From Spirochaetia bacterium (GTDB lineage: Bacteria > Spirochaetota > Leptospiria > Turneriellales > JAOUFE01), in the NCBI GenBank assembly GCA_029857955.1, contig JAOUFY010000009.1:1-58244 (forward strand): a stretch of DNA of 58,244 bases. Direction: 5' to 3'. The stretch's first letter is position 1; every line of letters starts with the position of its first letter. This document shows, in pieces, positions 43,040 to 51,735 of this stretch. A program made the translations under genes and the position numbers. Under the pieces are notes generated by a model. It searched no databases and was not told where the DNA came from. It saw only the letters and a program-made list of their open reading frames with translations.

Positions 43040-44431
43040 TTACCTTTTAAGAGAAAGTAATTCCTGAAGCATTTGATCGGCTGTCGTAATACTTCTTGAA
43101 TTCGCTTGAAAGCCTCTTTGAGTAACGATCATATCTGTAAATTGATCAGCTAAGTCTACATTGCTCATTTCTAACATTCCGGCATGAATGGCGCCTAAAC
43201 CTGCAATTCCAGATTCTCCAATCATGGCTGTACCAGAGTTATTGGACTGGGTAAAATAACTTGACCCGGCTTTTTCAAGACCGGCAGCGTTATTAAAATT
43301 AGCCATAGCAATTTGACCTAATTGTTGTTTCATTCCATTTGAGAAAGTTCCCGTAATGGTTCCAGAAGAATCAATAGCAAAGGCTTCCATATAACCCATT
43401 TTATAGCCGTCTTGATCAATTGCTTTTGTTGTAAAATCAGAAGCATATTGAGTTACGCCATCAACTGCGCCGGCTGTACCCATTCTTAATTGAATTGTTT
43501 TTGGAGCCGGTTCACCAGGTGTTCTAAATGAAATATTTACATTTAATTGGCCGTTATTTTCAATATCAACTCCATCGCTTACCGATGTTAATTTTCCATC
43601 AGGCGAAAAGTTTAATTCAAAACGTTTATTGTTGGGAACAGCGGTGTTTTGATTTTTACCGACAACATCAACACTCATTTGTTCAGAATCAGACATGGCA
43701 ACAGACGCTGTCCAGCGATTCATATCGCTTTTCCACATAAATATTTTCAAGTTATGTTCATTACCTTGATCATCATACACCATTTTACTGGTTAAATGAC
43801 CCCTTCTTTGTTCAGGAGGAACATTGGCAATCATCTTGTACCGTTGTTCATCTGTAGCATCAGAAGGCATGGCTTCAGCTCGTGCATTTAAATTACTTTT
43901 ATAAACCACAAAAGTAGTTTCTTTTGCCGGTTCTTTTGAAAACAATGGAATGTTGAGGTCTTGCACTGTTCCAGCGGTATTTATAAATCTGTTACCATTG
44001 GCGTCAATTTGTGCATTCCAACCCTGGACTTTTAAACCGTCGGCCGGATTTACCAAAGAACCTTTTTTATCCACATCAAAGTTACCGGCTCGTGTATAAA
44101 ACTTTTTATCGCCATCAGCGACGATAAAAAATCCTTCGCCGGTTATTGCAACGTCAGTTCCTTTGCCGGTAGTTTGTAATGAACCCTGGAACATCAATTT
44201 ATCTATAGATGCTATGTTCATTCCCAAGCCAACCTGTTTTGGGTTTACACCGCCCACATTGTCTCGAGGTTCGGCCGCGCCTGAAATGGTTTGTGAGATT
44301 AAATCATTGAACATCACCCGTTCTGATTTAAACCCCGTAGTATTGACGTTTGAAATATTATTTCCAATAACATCCATTCTAACCTGGTGATTTTTCAATC
44401 CGGATACGCCGGAATAAAGTGTTCGCATCAT
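43040..44431 (-). CDS. flgE: Flagellar hook protein FlgE (without cysteine)
   Basis: Forms the hook joining the motor to the periplasmic filament. N-terminal rod motif [16 protein letters not shown] then [16 protein letters not shown], middle [21 protein letters not shown], and the C-terminal hook motif [26 protein letters not shown] are all present; 463 residues. In spirochaetes studied, neighbouring hook subunits are cross-linked by lysinoalanine made from a conserved cysteine and a lysine. This protein contains no cysteine at all. It is the third gene of the fliK-flgD-flgE operon. Confidence 0.95.
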   Translation of the reverse strand: MMRTLYSGVSGLKNHQVRMDVIGNNISNVNTTGFKSERVMFNDLISQTISGAAEPRDNVGGVNPKQVGLGMNIASIDKLMFQGSLQTTGKGTDVAITGEGFFIVADGDKKFYTRAGNFDVDKKGSLVNPADGLKVQGWNAQIDANGNRFINTAGTVQDLNIPLFSKEPAKETTFVVYKSNLNARAEAMPSDATDEQRYKMIANVPPEQRRGHLTSKMVYDDQGNEHNLKIFMWKSDMNRWTASVAMSDSEQMSVDVVGKNQNTAVPNNKRFELNFSPDGKLTSVSDGVDIENNGQLNVNISFRTPGEPAPKTIQLRMGTAGAVDGVTQYASDFTTKAIDQDGYKMGYMEAFAIDSSGTITGTFSNGMKQQLGQIAMANFNNAAGLEKAGSSYFTQSNNSGTAMIGESGIAGLGAIHAGMLEMSNVDLADQFTDMIVTQRGFQANSRSITTADQMLQELLSLKR

Positions 44432-44509
44432 AATTAAGTTTCCCCTGTTTTAAAAAATAAATCTATTAATAAATTTTTTTTAAATTTCATGAATATTTTA
44501 TTATAAATA

Positions 44510-45184
44510 TCAATGATTTAAAATTTCCTTATTGTTGTTTTCATATTCTGTAACCGCTCGTTTAGTAAAAATAGCCGCGCCGTTAACGACCGGATTAGGT
44601 TTTTTTTCACTATTTTCAGCGGTTTTTTTATCTTCAATTTCTTTTAGAGCCGGCAATGTTTCACGTGAAACAACTGCATTATTTTTTTTATCATCTATGA
44701 TTTCTTTTGCAACAACTTCTTTAACCGGAACTACGTTTTCTATACTAATTACGTCTTTCATTTGAACGGTATTATTTTTTGTTCTTAAGAAAATGTTTCC
44801 TGAATTATCATAAATGACTCTAGTAATTTCGCCGGTTATCATATTACCGTTTAAGGCGTCTTTTCCGGTAATTAATTTACCGACCATATTACTTGCCTGC
44901 ATCGACTTTAATTCACTCATATTAGATGATACGTTGTTCATTTGTTCAAGAGCAGAAAATTGCGCCATTTGGGCTATAAACTCTTTATCGCTTACCGGAT
45001 TTAACGGATCTTGTTTTGATAACTGTGTTACGAATAATTTAAGAAAGTCATCTTTACCAAGAGTCTGACCTTTTTTGTCGTAAACTTTTATATTTGAAGG
45101 AATTCTGTTTTCTTGCGCTTCCTTGTTAACTTTTACTTCAGGAGGAGCATTTACAGGTATATTGCTCGATATCATATCAGGCAT
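44510..45184 (-). CDS. flgD: Flagellar hook-assembly scaffold FlgD
   Basis: FlgD caps the growing hook and is removed at the end. The core motif lies at about 40-100: LGKDDFLKLFVTQLSKQDPLNP, then FIAQMAQFSALEQMNN. The C-terminal half is variable and, at residues VVSRET, is encoded by a perfect parS palindrome. 224 residues. Its start overlaps fliK by 8 bases; flgE follows after 78 bases. Confidence 0.92.
   Translation of the reverse strand: MPDMISSNIPVNAPPEVKVNKEAQENRIPSNIKVYDKKGQTLGKDDFLKLFVTQLSKQDPLNPVSDKEFIAQMAQFSALEQMNNVSSNMSELKSMQASNMVGKLITGKDALNGNMITGEITRVIYDNSGNIFLRTKNNTVQMKDVISIENVVPVKEVVAKEIIDDKKNNAVVSRETLPALKEIEDKKTAENSEKKPNPVVNGAAIFTKRAVTEYENNNKEILNH
44657..44672. promoter_or_regulatory. 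parS site (perfect), inside flgD
   Basis: TGTTTCACGTGAAACA is the exact 16-bp consensus of chromosomal parS sites bound by ParB. It encodes VSRET in FlgD and lies 4 kb from parB. Confidence 0.9.
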
Positions 45185-46712
45185 ATATTTCTCCCTGTTT
45201 GTTTAACTCAAAATCGCTTGAATTATAATCGCTAATAGAATTTTCCTGCAATGAATTTAATTTAATACCCCTGGCGTTTCTGTCTTCTGCGCTTAACAAT
45301 GTTTCGTTAAAGTTTTTTTCCTGACCGGATTGTGATTTTACATCCACTTGAAATCCGTCGACTACATAACCTTCTGATTTTAATTCTGCAAAAATTTTAT
45401 CTAATTTACCGTTTAATTCTTTTTGAACAAAATCATTATCAACGGTAAATTTACCGGTAAGTTTGCCGTCGATCAATGTTAACTTAATGCTGATTTCTCC
45501 AAGTTCTCCCGGGTTTAATTTTGTACTTAATTGTGCATTTCCATTTTCTCGAATGATGACTTTTGCTTTTTGCATCATCTGATCGATTTGTTGTTGAAGG
45601 TTATTTCTAAGAGCAAGATTATCATCGACCTTGTTCATAAAGTTAAATCGCTCTGCGCCATGTGTAGAATACCCGCTGTGTTGCTGCCCTGTTGGAGAAT
45701 CCGAGTCCAGATTTGATTTTAAATTACTTTTTATGTTATCGATTACAATTGCTTTTTCAGCGTTTAAATTCTTTGATGATAAATTATCATTTTGGCTGAT
45801 TTGTTTTTTGTCGGAAGCTGCCAGAGAAATAGTTTCACGTGAAACAATTTGACTGGCTGTTTTTAAATCGTCTGAATTAACATTGGTTTTATGATCTGCA
45901 TATTTATTTTTTAAAGAAGCTGATTTTTGAGATTTATCTGCTTCGAGTAATGTTTTTTCATTTTTAGTTTCCTGGATATTGTTTTTTAAATGAAGTTTAT
46001 CAAATACAGAAGTTTTATTTTTCTCAAAACCTTTTTCGTTATTTTTATCAGCGCTGTTAACGGCACGACTGGCATTTATCAACTGGTTTTCAGATACATT
46101 GATTTCTTTTTTTTGATTGAGCAATTTAATATCTTTTGAAAACAATTCTTTTATATCTTTAACGCTTAAAAGTTTTTCATTATTTTTTTCATTTTTAAGT
46201 GCAATGGCTTTTTCAGCATTAACCGCATTTGATGCAGCTATTTGATCTTTTTCTGCAGTTTTAAAATGGTTTGTTTTATCCGGTTTTAAGCTTGAATTTT
46301 TTAATTCTTCATTATTTGGTTTTTCAATTTTAGATTGTATATTTTTGTTTTCAGTGTGTTTTTCAAAATTATTTTTATCTGTTTTATCTGCGAGTTTTTC
46401 TGGTTCTTTAGTTAAACTTTTATCTTGAACATATGAATTTAAATCATTGCTGTTTTCCCGCGTAGTTTCACTTGTATGATTATTTTGCGTAATTGCTGGA
46501 GTTTCTTGAATGGTTGAACTTTGTAAAAAGGAGTTTTGAATCATTGTCAGAAAACTGTTGTTATTAAAACTTGAAGTCATTGATGGTTCATTTTTAAAGT
46601 CATCGAATAAACTTGACCTGGATTTGCGTATTTCATTGGCATACTTATCGCCGCTGGTTTCATTGATCAGTGGCTGAGAAAATATTTGATTTATTGGGTT
46701 CACAGGAAACAT
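45177..46712 (-). CDS. fliK: Flagellar hook-length control protein FliK
   Basis: FliK is secreted as the hook is built and tells the export gate to switch to filament substrates. The first ~360 residues are low-complexity, rich in Asn, Lys, Ser and Glu, with no fold. The C-terminal Flg_hook domain (about 385-465) is recognisable by LSTKLNPGELGEISIKL and FVQKELNGKLDKIF. 511 residues, complete. It heads the operon with flgD and flgE. A parS palindrome (VSRET) is in the low-complexity part. Confidence 0.88.
   Translation of the reverse strand: MFPVNPINQIFSQPLINETSGDKYANEIRKSRSSLFDDFKNEPSMTSSFNNNSFLTMIQNSFLQSSTIQETPAITQNNHTSETTRENSNDLNSYVQDKSLTKEPEKLADKTDKNNFEKHTENKNIQSKIEKPNNEELKNSSLKPDKTNHFKTAEKDQIAASNAVNAEKAIALKNEKNNEKLLSVKDIKELFSKDIKLLNQKKEINVSENQLINASRAVNSADKNNEKGFEKNKTSVFDKLHLKNNIQETKNEKTLLEADKSQKSASLKNKYADHKTNVNSDDLKTASQIVSRETISLAASDKKQISQNDNLSSKNLNAEKAIVIDNIKSNLKSNLDSDSPTGQQHSGYSTHGAERFNFMNKVDDNLALRNNLQQQIDQMMQKAKVIIRENGNAQLSTKLNPGELGEISIKLTLIDGKLTGKFTVDNDFVQKELNGKLDKIFAELKSEGYVVDGFQVDVKSQSGQEKNFNETLLSAEDRNARGIKLNSLQENSISDYNSSDFELNKQGEIYA
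45831..45846. promoter_or_regulatory. parS site (15/16), inside fliK
   Basis: AGTTTCACGTGAAACA keeps the complete 14-bp core palindrome GTTTCACGTGAAAC and differs from the consensus only at the first base. It again encodes VSRET. 1.2 kb from the flgD site. Confidence 0.88.
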
Positions 46713-46853
46713 ATCGAAATATATTTCAAACTCTTTAGATGAAAATTTGAAAATATAAAAAATTCATTCATATTTATCGGCTTATGTCACATCAGATGGA
46801 TTTTTATTTATCCGGTATAGAGCTTGACCGGTTGTGTTCATCCACTTCATTAT

Positions 46854-47071
46854 AAACAAGGTTGGTTTAACGATGGCGTAAACATTGGCACACGCAGCAG
46901 ACTGGAGTTTCACTTGCATTGTTTGGTTGTCGAAATCGACTAACCGCTAAGGCACAATGAACGCTAAGTTAAGAGGTAAATTTTTTTCATGCCTTTAAAA
47001 AAACCCCGGGAAATTGCTGCGTGTGCCAATATGAAAATTTGCTTTCAAATTTGATGGAACCAACCTTGTTT
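46854..47071. repeat. Two-block inverted repeat in the fliK-rsmG divergent region
   Basis: AAACAAGGTTGGTT (46854-46867) and ATTGGCACACGCAGCA (46884-46899) recur inverted as TGCTGCGTGTGCCAAT (47015-47030) and AACCAACCTTGTTT (47058-47071), in mirror order. The spacers between blocks differ in length (16 and 27 bases). The enclosed 115 bases have a hairpin (GGTTGTCG with CGAC-T-AACC) but no gene. If rsmG starts at 47078, this is all intergenic. Otherwise the gap 46713-47077 holds no supported gene. Confidence 0.85.
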
Positions 47072-47077
47072 AAAAAA

Positions 47078-47884
47078 ATGGACTATTTTAATAAATATAA
47101 ATCTTACATGGAATCTTTTGCAAATTTACTGAATCCTCAAAAAATTCAATTGCTCAATTTGTACTTTGAATCATTAATTTCAAACGCCATGCCAAAGGGA
47201 TTTATCGGCGAAGGTAAAGAAGAAGAAAACTGGTTAAGACATATCTTCGACAGTATTCTTGTTTTACAAGAAAACGATGTGGTTCGTTTGTTTATGGAGT
47301 CCGATGTGGTTGTCGATCTTGGAGCCGGCGCCGGTTTGCCGGGAATACCCTTAAGTATACTTTTTCCCGAGACTGAATTTGTTCTTGTAGAAGCCATGGA
47401 AAAAAGAGCCAAATATATAAAAGAAATTATTCATCAGTTAAATATTGGAAACGTTTGCGTCGTCAATAAACGAATTGAAGATATTCAAAGTAACGATGTT
47501 ACCGGAAACCGCAGGCTTATTTTGTTTCGCGCATTTTTAAAACCGCTGGTTTCCCTTGAGATGGCTTTAAGAGTTATTCCAGCAAATGATAAAAAATTAA
47601 ATGAAGCGAATAAGACAGAAAGCAGTAAAGTACTTTACTGGCGGTCTCGTCGTTTTGATATTTCCAACGAGTCTTTGGAGATATCAAAATCTCAAATACA
47701 GCAGATCCATTTAACGATGATTGAGATGGGCTATGATATTAAAAATTATTATAGCTTGAAATGTCCTGTGGAAATGAATTCACGGGGAGTTTATTTGATC
47801 GAATATCAGGGTAAATCAAACATAAAATATCCGCGATCATGGGCTCGTATTAAAAAAGATGTATTTATAAACGGTATAAACTAA
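47078..47884 (+). CDS. rsmG: 16S rRNA (guanine-N7) methyltransferase RsmG
   Basis: Methylates G527 of 16S rRNA. SAM-binding motif VVDLGAGAGLPGIPLS, the preceding LRHIFDSILVL and the acidic LVEAMEKRAKY are diagnostic. A frame extends up to a GTG at 47021, but those extra residues overlap the inverted repeat and lack homology, so I take ATG 47078 (or 47108). There is a longer C-terminal half than in E. coli, with an insert KLNEANKTESSK. The gene directly precedes parA and parB, the classic origin-linked order. Confidence 0.93.
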   Translation: MDYFNKYKSYMESFANLLNPQKIQLLNLYFESLISNAMPKGFIGEGKEEENWLRHIFDSILVLQENDVVRLFMESDVVVDLGAGAGLPGIPLSILFPETEFVLVEAMEKRAKYIKEIIHQLNIGNVCVVNKRIEDIQSNDVTGNRRLILFRAFLKPLVSLEMALRVIPANDKKLNEANKTESSKVLYWRSRRFDISNESLEISKSQIQQIHLTMIEMGYDIKNYYSLKCPVEMNSRGVYLIEYQGKSNIKYPRSWARIKKDVFINGIN

Positions 47885-47896
47885 AGTTGTAAAATA

Positions 47897-48664
47897 ATGA
47901 TGTGTAAAGTAATTTCAATAACCAATCAAAAAGGCGGGGTGGGTAAGACCACTACTGCTGTAAATCTTGGAGCTTATCTGGCTGATCTTGGAAAAAAAAT
48001 CCTGATTTTGGATTTTGATCCGCAGGGAAACGCGGGCAGCGGTCTGGGCGTAGATATCACTGAGATAGAATCTACGGTTTATGAAGTTTTGCTTGGAGAT
48101 TCTACTTATGAAGAAACTGTTATTGTAACAAAAGTAAAAAATCTTTCTTTATTGCCGTCGAACATTGATCTTTCTGGTCTTGAAGTTGACTTGCGGGATA
48201 ATCCTGATAAAGATCATATTTTAAAAAAGTTTTTAAAAACAATCGAACATAATTTTGACTTTATATTGATCGACTGTCCGCCAAGTCTGGGCGCGCTTAC
48301 AATCAACGCGCTGGTGGCGTCAAACAGCGTTCTAATACCTTTACAGTGCGAATATTTTGCTTTGGAGGGTCTAACCCAGTTATTACGAATCATCAATCTG
48401 GTTCAGAAAAAACTAAATACAGAACTTGAACTTGAAGGAATTTTACTTACAATGTATGATTCGAGAACCAATCTGGCTTCGCAGGTGGTTTCAGATGTAC
48501 GCGCTCATTTTAGCGCCAAGGTATTTGAAGTTATTATCCCCAGAAACGTAAAACTTTCAGAAGCTCCGTCTTTTGGAGAACCCATCGGCATTTACGATCC
48601 GGATTCAAGCGGAGCGTTAGCGTATAAAAAAATGGCCAGAGAATTGATTGATAAAAATAAATAA
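47897..48664 (+). CDS. parA: Chromosome partitioning ATPase ParA (Soj)
   Basis: Deviant Walker A KGGVGKTT near residue 12-19 with the signature lysine (ITNQKGGVGKTTTAVNLG), Walker A' LILDFDPQGNAGSGL, and Walker B FDFILIDCPPSLG. Such ParA/Soj proteins bind DNA non-specifically as ATP dimers, are released by ParB, and move origins apart. 255 residues, chromosomal type without an N-terminal HTH. It lies 12 bases after rsmG and one base before parB. Confidence 0.96.
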   Translation: MMCKVISITNQKGGVGKTTTAVNLGAYLADLGKKILILDFDPQGNAGSGLGVDITEIESTVYEVLLGDSTYEETVIVTKVKNLSLLPSNIDLSGLEVDLRDNPDKDHILKKFLKTIEHNFDFILIDCPPSLGALTINALVASNSVLIPLQCEYFALEGLTQLLRIINLVQKKLNTELELEGILLTMYDSRTNLASQVVSDVRAHFSAKVFEVIIPRNVKLSEAPSFGEPIGIYDPDSSGALAYKKMARELIDKNK

Positions 48665-48665
48665 T

Positions 48666-49589
48666 ATGTCTGAAATAAAACCCAAAAAAAAAGCAGGGCT
48701 TGGCAGGGGGCTTGGAAATTTACTCGATACAGATTTTGAAGATTCGCTGAACAAAAAGAAAAATAAATCTTTTGATCAAAATCAAGAAGCCTTACACTTA
48801 CAGGGCGTTGTTGAAATTGCAACCGACATTATAAGAACAAATTCAAATAATCCCAGAAAAACATTTGAAAGAACATCCATCGATGAACTTGCCCAGACCA
48901 TAAAAGAATTTGGTTTATTACAGCCGATTCTGGTTTTAAAAACTGAAGATCATTATACTGTGATTTCCGGCGAAAGACGTTTGAGAGCCTGCCGGCAATT
49001 AAAAATGGATAAAGTACCCTGTATTGTAAAAAAACTCGAAACTCAGGAAATTCTAGAGGTATCGTTAATAGAAAATATACAGAGAGAACAACTAAATTCA
49101 ATAGAAGAAGGTGTTGTGTATAAAGACCTGCTTGAAAAATATAATTTAACCCAGGAAAAATTATCTGAAAGGGTTGGTAAAAACAGAGCAACCATTGCCA
49201 ATAGAATTCGTTTGCTGCAATTGCCATTGTCGCTTCAAACTGCTATTGCCGATCAAAGGGTAACAGAAGGGCAGGTAAGACCCTTGCTTACCCTGACAAA
49301 CGAAACGCTGATACAAAAACTTGCCAATGACATCATTAGAAATCAATTGAGCGCCAGACAGGTTGAAGAATTGGTAAAAAAATATAAGGGTCAGGGGCTG
49401 AAACCAAAAACTGTAAAGAAAGTAATTCCAGAAATAACAGCAATAAAAAATGATTTAATGGAAATATTTCAGACCAGAGTGAATATAAAACATAACCCTA
49501 AAAACGGTAATGGATCCATTACCATTGATTATTTTAGCCTTGGCGAGTGCGATAACATAGTTAAACAGTTAAAATCGATAAAAAAATAA
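48666..49589 (+). CDS. parB: Chromosome partitioning protein ParB (Spo0J)
   Basis: ParB loads at parS as a CTP-dependent clamp. The N-terminal CTPase region shows NPRKTFE, the ISGERRLRACRQL loop and ENIQREQLNSIEEG. A helix-turn-helix (LTQEKLSERVGKNRATIANRIRLL) reads parS; the C-terminal dimerisation domain follows. I chose ATG 48666; an in-frame TTG at 48648 lies inside parA. The N-terminus KKKAGLGRGLGNLL is the ParA-stimulating peptide. Its two parS sites are in flgD and fliK upstream. Confidence 0.96.
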   Translation: MSEIKPKKKAGLGRGLGNLLDTDFEDSLNKKKNKSFDQNQEALHLQGVVEIATDIIRTNSNNPRKTFERTSIDELAQTIKEFGLLQPILVLKTEDHYTVISGERRLRACRQLKMDKVPCIVKKLETQEILEVSLIENIQREQLNSIEEGVVYKDLLEKYNLTQEKLSERVGKNRATIANRIRLLQLPLSLQTAIADQRVTEGQVRPLLTLTNETLIQKLANDIIRNQLSARQVEELVKKYKGQGLKPKTVKKVIPEITAIKNDLMEIFQTRVNIKHNPKNGNGSITIDYFSLGECDNIVKQLKSIKK

Positions 49590-49740
49590 AAATAACTTGC
49601 AAAATTATCACAAAAGACTGACATTGTTATCAATTCAATAATCAAGATTAATCCATTTTATACCGATACTTTATTAGAGTAATATCCAGGAACATCGATA
49701 TTTTCTTGGGTAACAATTAATGGATAAAAAGGAGTTTGCC

Positions 49741-50511
49741 ATGAAAAACATTCGAATAGGTAAGTTAGTAATTTTAATTACCATGTTTCTTGGACTATGG
49801 TCAGTATATGCACAGGCGGGCGGACAGCAACCTCAGACAAATACAGGAAACCAGGCGACTGATGCGAATCAAACCAATCAGGCCAGTCAAGCCAAGAACA
49901 GCACTTCGGTATTAGAAGATATACTTCTCAATGATTTTGAAAATGCAGAAGATTGGAAAGCAGTATCTACAACACCATTGGGAGATACTAAAATAAAAAA
50001 AGTTATACAGGTTGGCCCTATTGAAGATGCCGCTAACCCCGGTGATATCACTGCGGATGAAAAAAGCAGATTCGTAGATGGGCAAAATCATGTTCTGGGT
50101 GTAAAAACTTTTTATGTTGATCGTGGTTTTGACCGAGTAGAAGTTAAACCCCCACATGAATACATTGTACATGGGATTGCGCGTCAGATGTCAGTTTGGG
50201 CTCTTGGAAGACAATTTAGACACACTTTATTTGTAAAACTTAGAGACTATCGTGGCGAATTACATACCCTGAGAATTGGAAGACTTGATTTCTTCGGCTG
50301 GAGAAAGATGTCGATAACCATTCCTGGTTGGCTTCCTCAAAGTACAAGATATGCATTACTTGATAAAAACCTCCATTTTGTATCACTTTATACAGTGTGC
50401 GATAAAAAAGAAGTTCCAGGAGAATTTTATTTTTATGTTGATGATTTAAGAATGAAGGTCGATAAAACTGATACGGAATATCCGGGCAGCCAGATCAAGG
50501 ATATTTGGTAA
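49741..50511 (+). CDS. flaA1: FlaA, flagellar filament outer layer protein 1
   Basis: FlaA coats the FlaB core of spirochaete periplasmic flagella. Signal peptide 1-27 (LVILITMFLGLWSVYAQA), a Gln/Asn-rich linker (about 28-55) and then the FlaA domain with DFENAEDWKAVST, RQMSVWALGRQFRHTLFV and LDFFGWRKMSITIPGW. I used ATG 49741, with AAGGAG 8 bases upstream, instead of the longer frame at 49720. 256 residues after this choice. Followed by its paralogue. Confidence 0.92.
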   Translation: MKNIRIGKLVILITMFLGLWSVYAQAGGQQPQTNTGNQATDANQTNQASQAKNSTSVLEDILLNDFENAEDWKAVSTTPLGDTKIKKVIQVGPIEDAANPGDITADEKSRFVDGQNHVLGVKTFYVDRGFDRVEVKPPHEYIVHGIARQMSVWALGRQFRHTLFVKLRDYRGELHTLRIGRLDFFGWRKMSITIPGWLPQSTRYALLDKNLHFVSLYTVCDKKEVPGEFYFYVDDLRMKVDKTDTEYPGSQIKDIW

Positions 50512-50522
50512 AGGGGTCAGAT

Positions 50523-51374
50523 ATGAAAAACATAAAAAAAATAATTATAACAACTTTCGGGATCCTGTTTTTAGCAGGAGCCCCGGTTGTTTTGTCGTTT
50601 GATACGGGAATGCCTACTGATGTTGATTCAAGAGAATTGCGTACCATTATTGTTGAGAGTTGGGAACAAGCAGCAGGAATTTGGAAAGTAACCGGTGATC
50701 CAGGCGGTAAACAAAGTATTATTGAAACCAAGTTACTTGACGGCGCCCCTAAAAACCTGGGATTAGATTCCAGCAATAAAAAATGTCTGGGAATTCGATT
50801 TCAATTTGTTTATCCCGGCGATAACAAACTTGTAATTACTCCGCCTGATGATAGATCGGTAAAAAGAAGCTTACAATTACTTGATGATAAAACGGGTGAA
50901 CCGAAATTTGAGACTGTTCCCGGCATTGAATTACCCGGTATTGTAAAAGCAATGAGTATTTGGGTATTAGGAAGAGGCGAAGAATATACACTTGAAGCCT
51001 GGATCGAAGATGGCCGAGGTGAAACGCATATCTTTAAATTTGGTAATTTAAATTTTGTAGGTTGGAGACCGCTAACCATCACTATACCGGGAAATGTAGT
51101 ACAGGAAAATGATACATTTCCTCAAACCAAAGGACTTGTATTAAAAAAACTGGTGGTTCGTTCCACTCCTAAAACAAAAGCAAATAAAACAGTATTGGCA
51201 TTTGACAGTTTAAAGGTTTTAACGGACATGAACCAGGTCTTTTTTGATGGAGCTGATGTAAATTTTGATGAAGCTGATAAAGCTGATAAAGAAAAAATGA
51301 AAAAATATCTTGAACAATTGAAGCAGCGTTCTCAAGGTAATGGCGAAACATCAGCGCCGCCTGCGACGAAATAA
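50523..51374 (+). CDS. flaA2: FlaA, flagellar filament outer layer protein 2
   Basis: Paralogue of the preceding gene, as in Leptospira where two flaA genes are found together. Signal peptide near 1-23 (IIITTFGILFLAGAPVVLS), FlaA domain with SWEQAAGIWKVTGD, KAMSIWVLGRGEEYTLEA and NLNFVGWRPLTITIPGN. ATG 50523 is preceded by AAGGGG. The C-terminus is an acidic/Lys-rich helix. 283 residues from this start. Probably co-transcribed with flaA1 (11 bases apart). Confidence 0.92.
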   Translation: MKNIKKIIITTFGILFLAGAPVVLSFDTGMPTDVDSRELRTIIVESWEQAAGIWKVTGDPGGKQSIIETKLLDGAPKNLGLDSSNKKCLGIRFQFVYPGDNKLVITPPDDRSVKRSLQLLDDKTGEPKFETVPGIELPGIVKAMSIWVLGRGEEYTLEAWIEDGRGETHIFKFGNLNFVGWRPLTITIPGNVVQENDTFPQTKGLVLKKLVVRSTPKTKANKTVLAFDSLKVLTDMNQVFFDGADVNFDEADKADKEKMKKYLEQLKQRSQGNGETSAPPATK

Positions 51375-51388
51375 AACGGTTTTACAAT

Positions 51389-51452
51389 AAGGCTTTTATA
51401 AATTTTCAAAGACTTATGACGGTCTATGAATGTTTATAAAGGCCTTCTTTGT
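51389..51452 (+). terminator. Terminator after flaA2
   Basis: AAGGCTTTTATAAA (51389-51402) pairs with TTTATAAAGGCCTT (51433-51446), 14 pairs with one wobble, around a 30-base loop with its own small hairpin, then CTTTGTTTATAAG. It ends the flaA pair. The rest of the 361-base gap before greA contains the hairpin at 51468-51504 and no supported gene. Confidence 0.6.
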
Positions 51453-51467
51453 TTATAAGTTAATTTA

Positions 51468-51504
51468 TGGGAGCGGCTACTTTCATTCAAAAAGTAGTCA
51501 CTCC
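51468..51504. repeat. Hairpin containing the IS-end-like motif, inverted copy
   Basis: TGGGAGCGGCTACTTT (51468-51483) is the exact reverse complement of 109-124. Here it is joined to AAAGTAGTCACTCC (51491-51504), giving a 14-pair hairpin with one mismatch. A solo IS end, a small non-autonomous element or a repeated structured element are all possible. Confidence 0.5.
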
Positions 51505-51735
51505 GAATTGAGGTTAGAAACCTGATTAGAAAAATAGCTTGACAACCTCAATTTTCGCTTTTTTTCTCCGAATGAACGCGGGCAATAAATTATTGTCGGG
51601 TAAAAATTTCATTTTACGTACAGGCCTGATACTTAAAAATCAGTAAAATTGTAATCAGTCAGAAAACAGGGAGTTTGCTTTTTCAAAATAATTAGTTTTT
51701 GACATAATTTGTGAAGTTTTAACAAGGAATAAATA

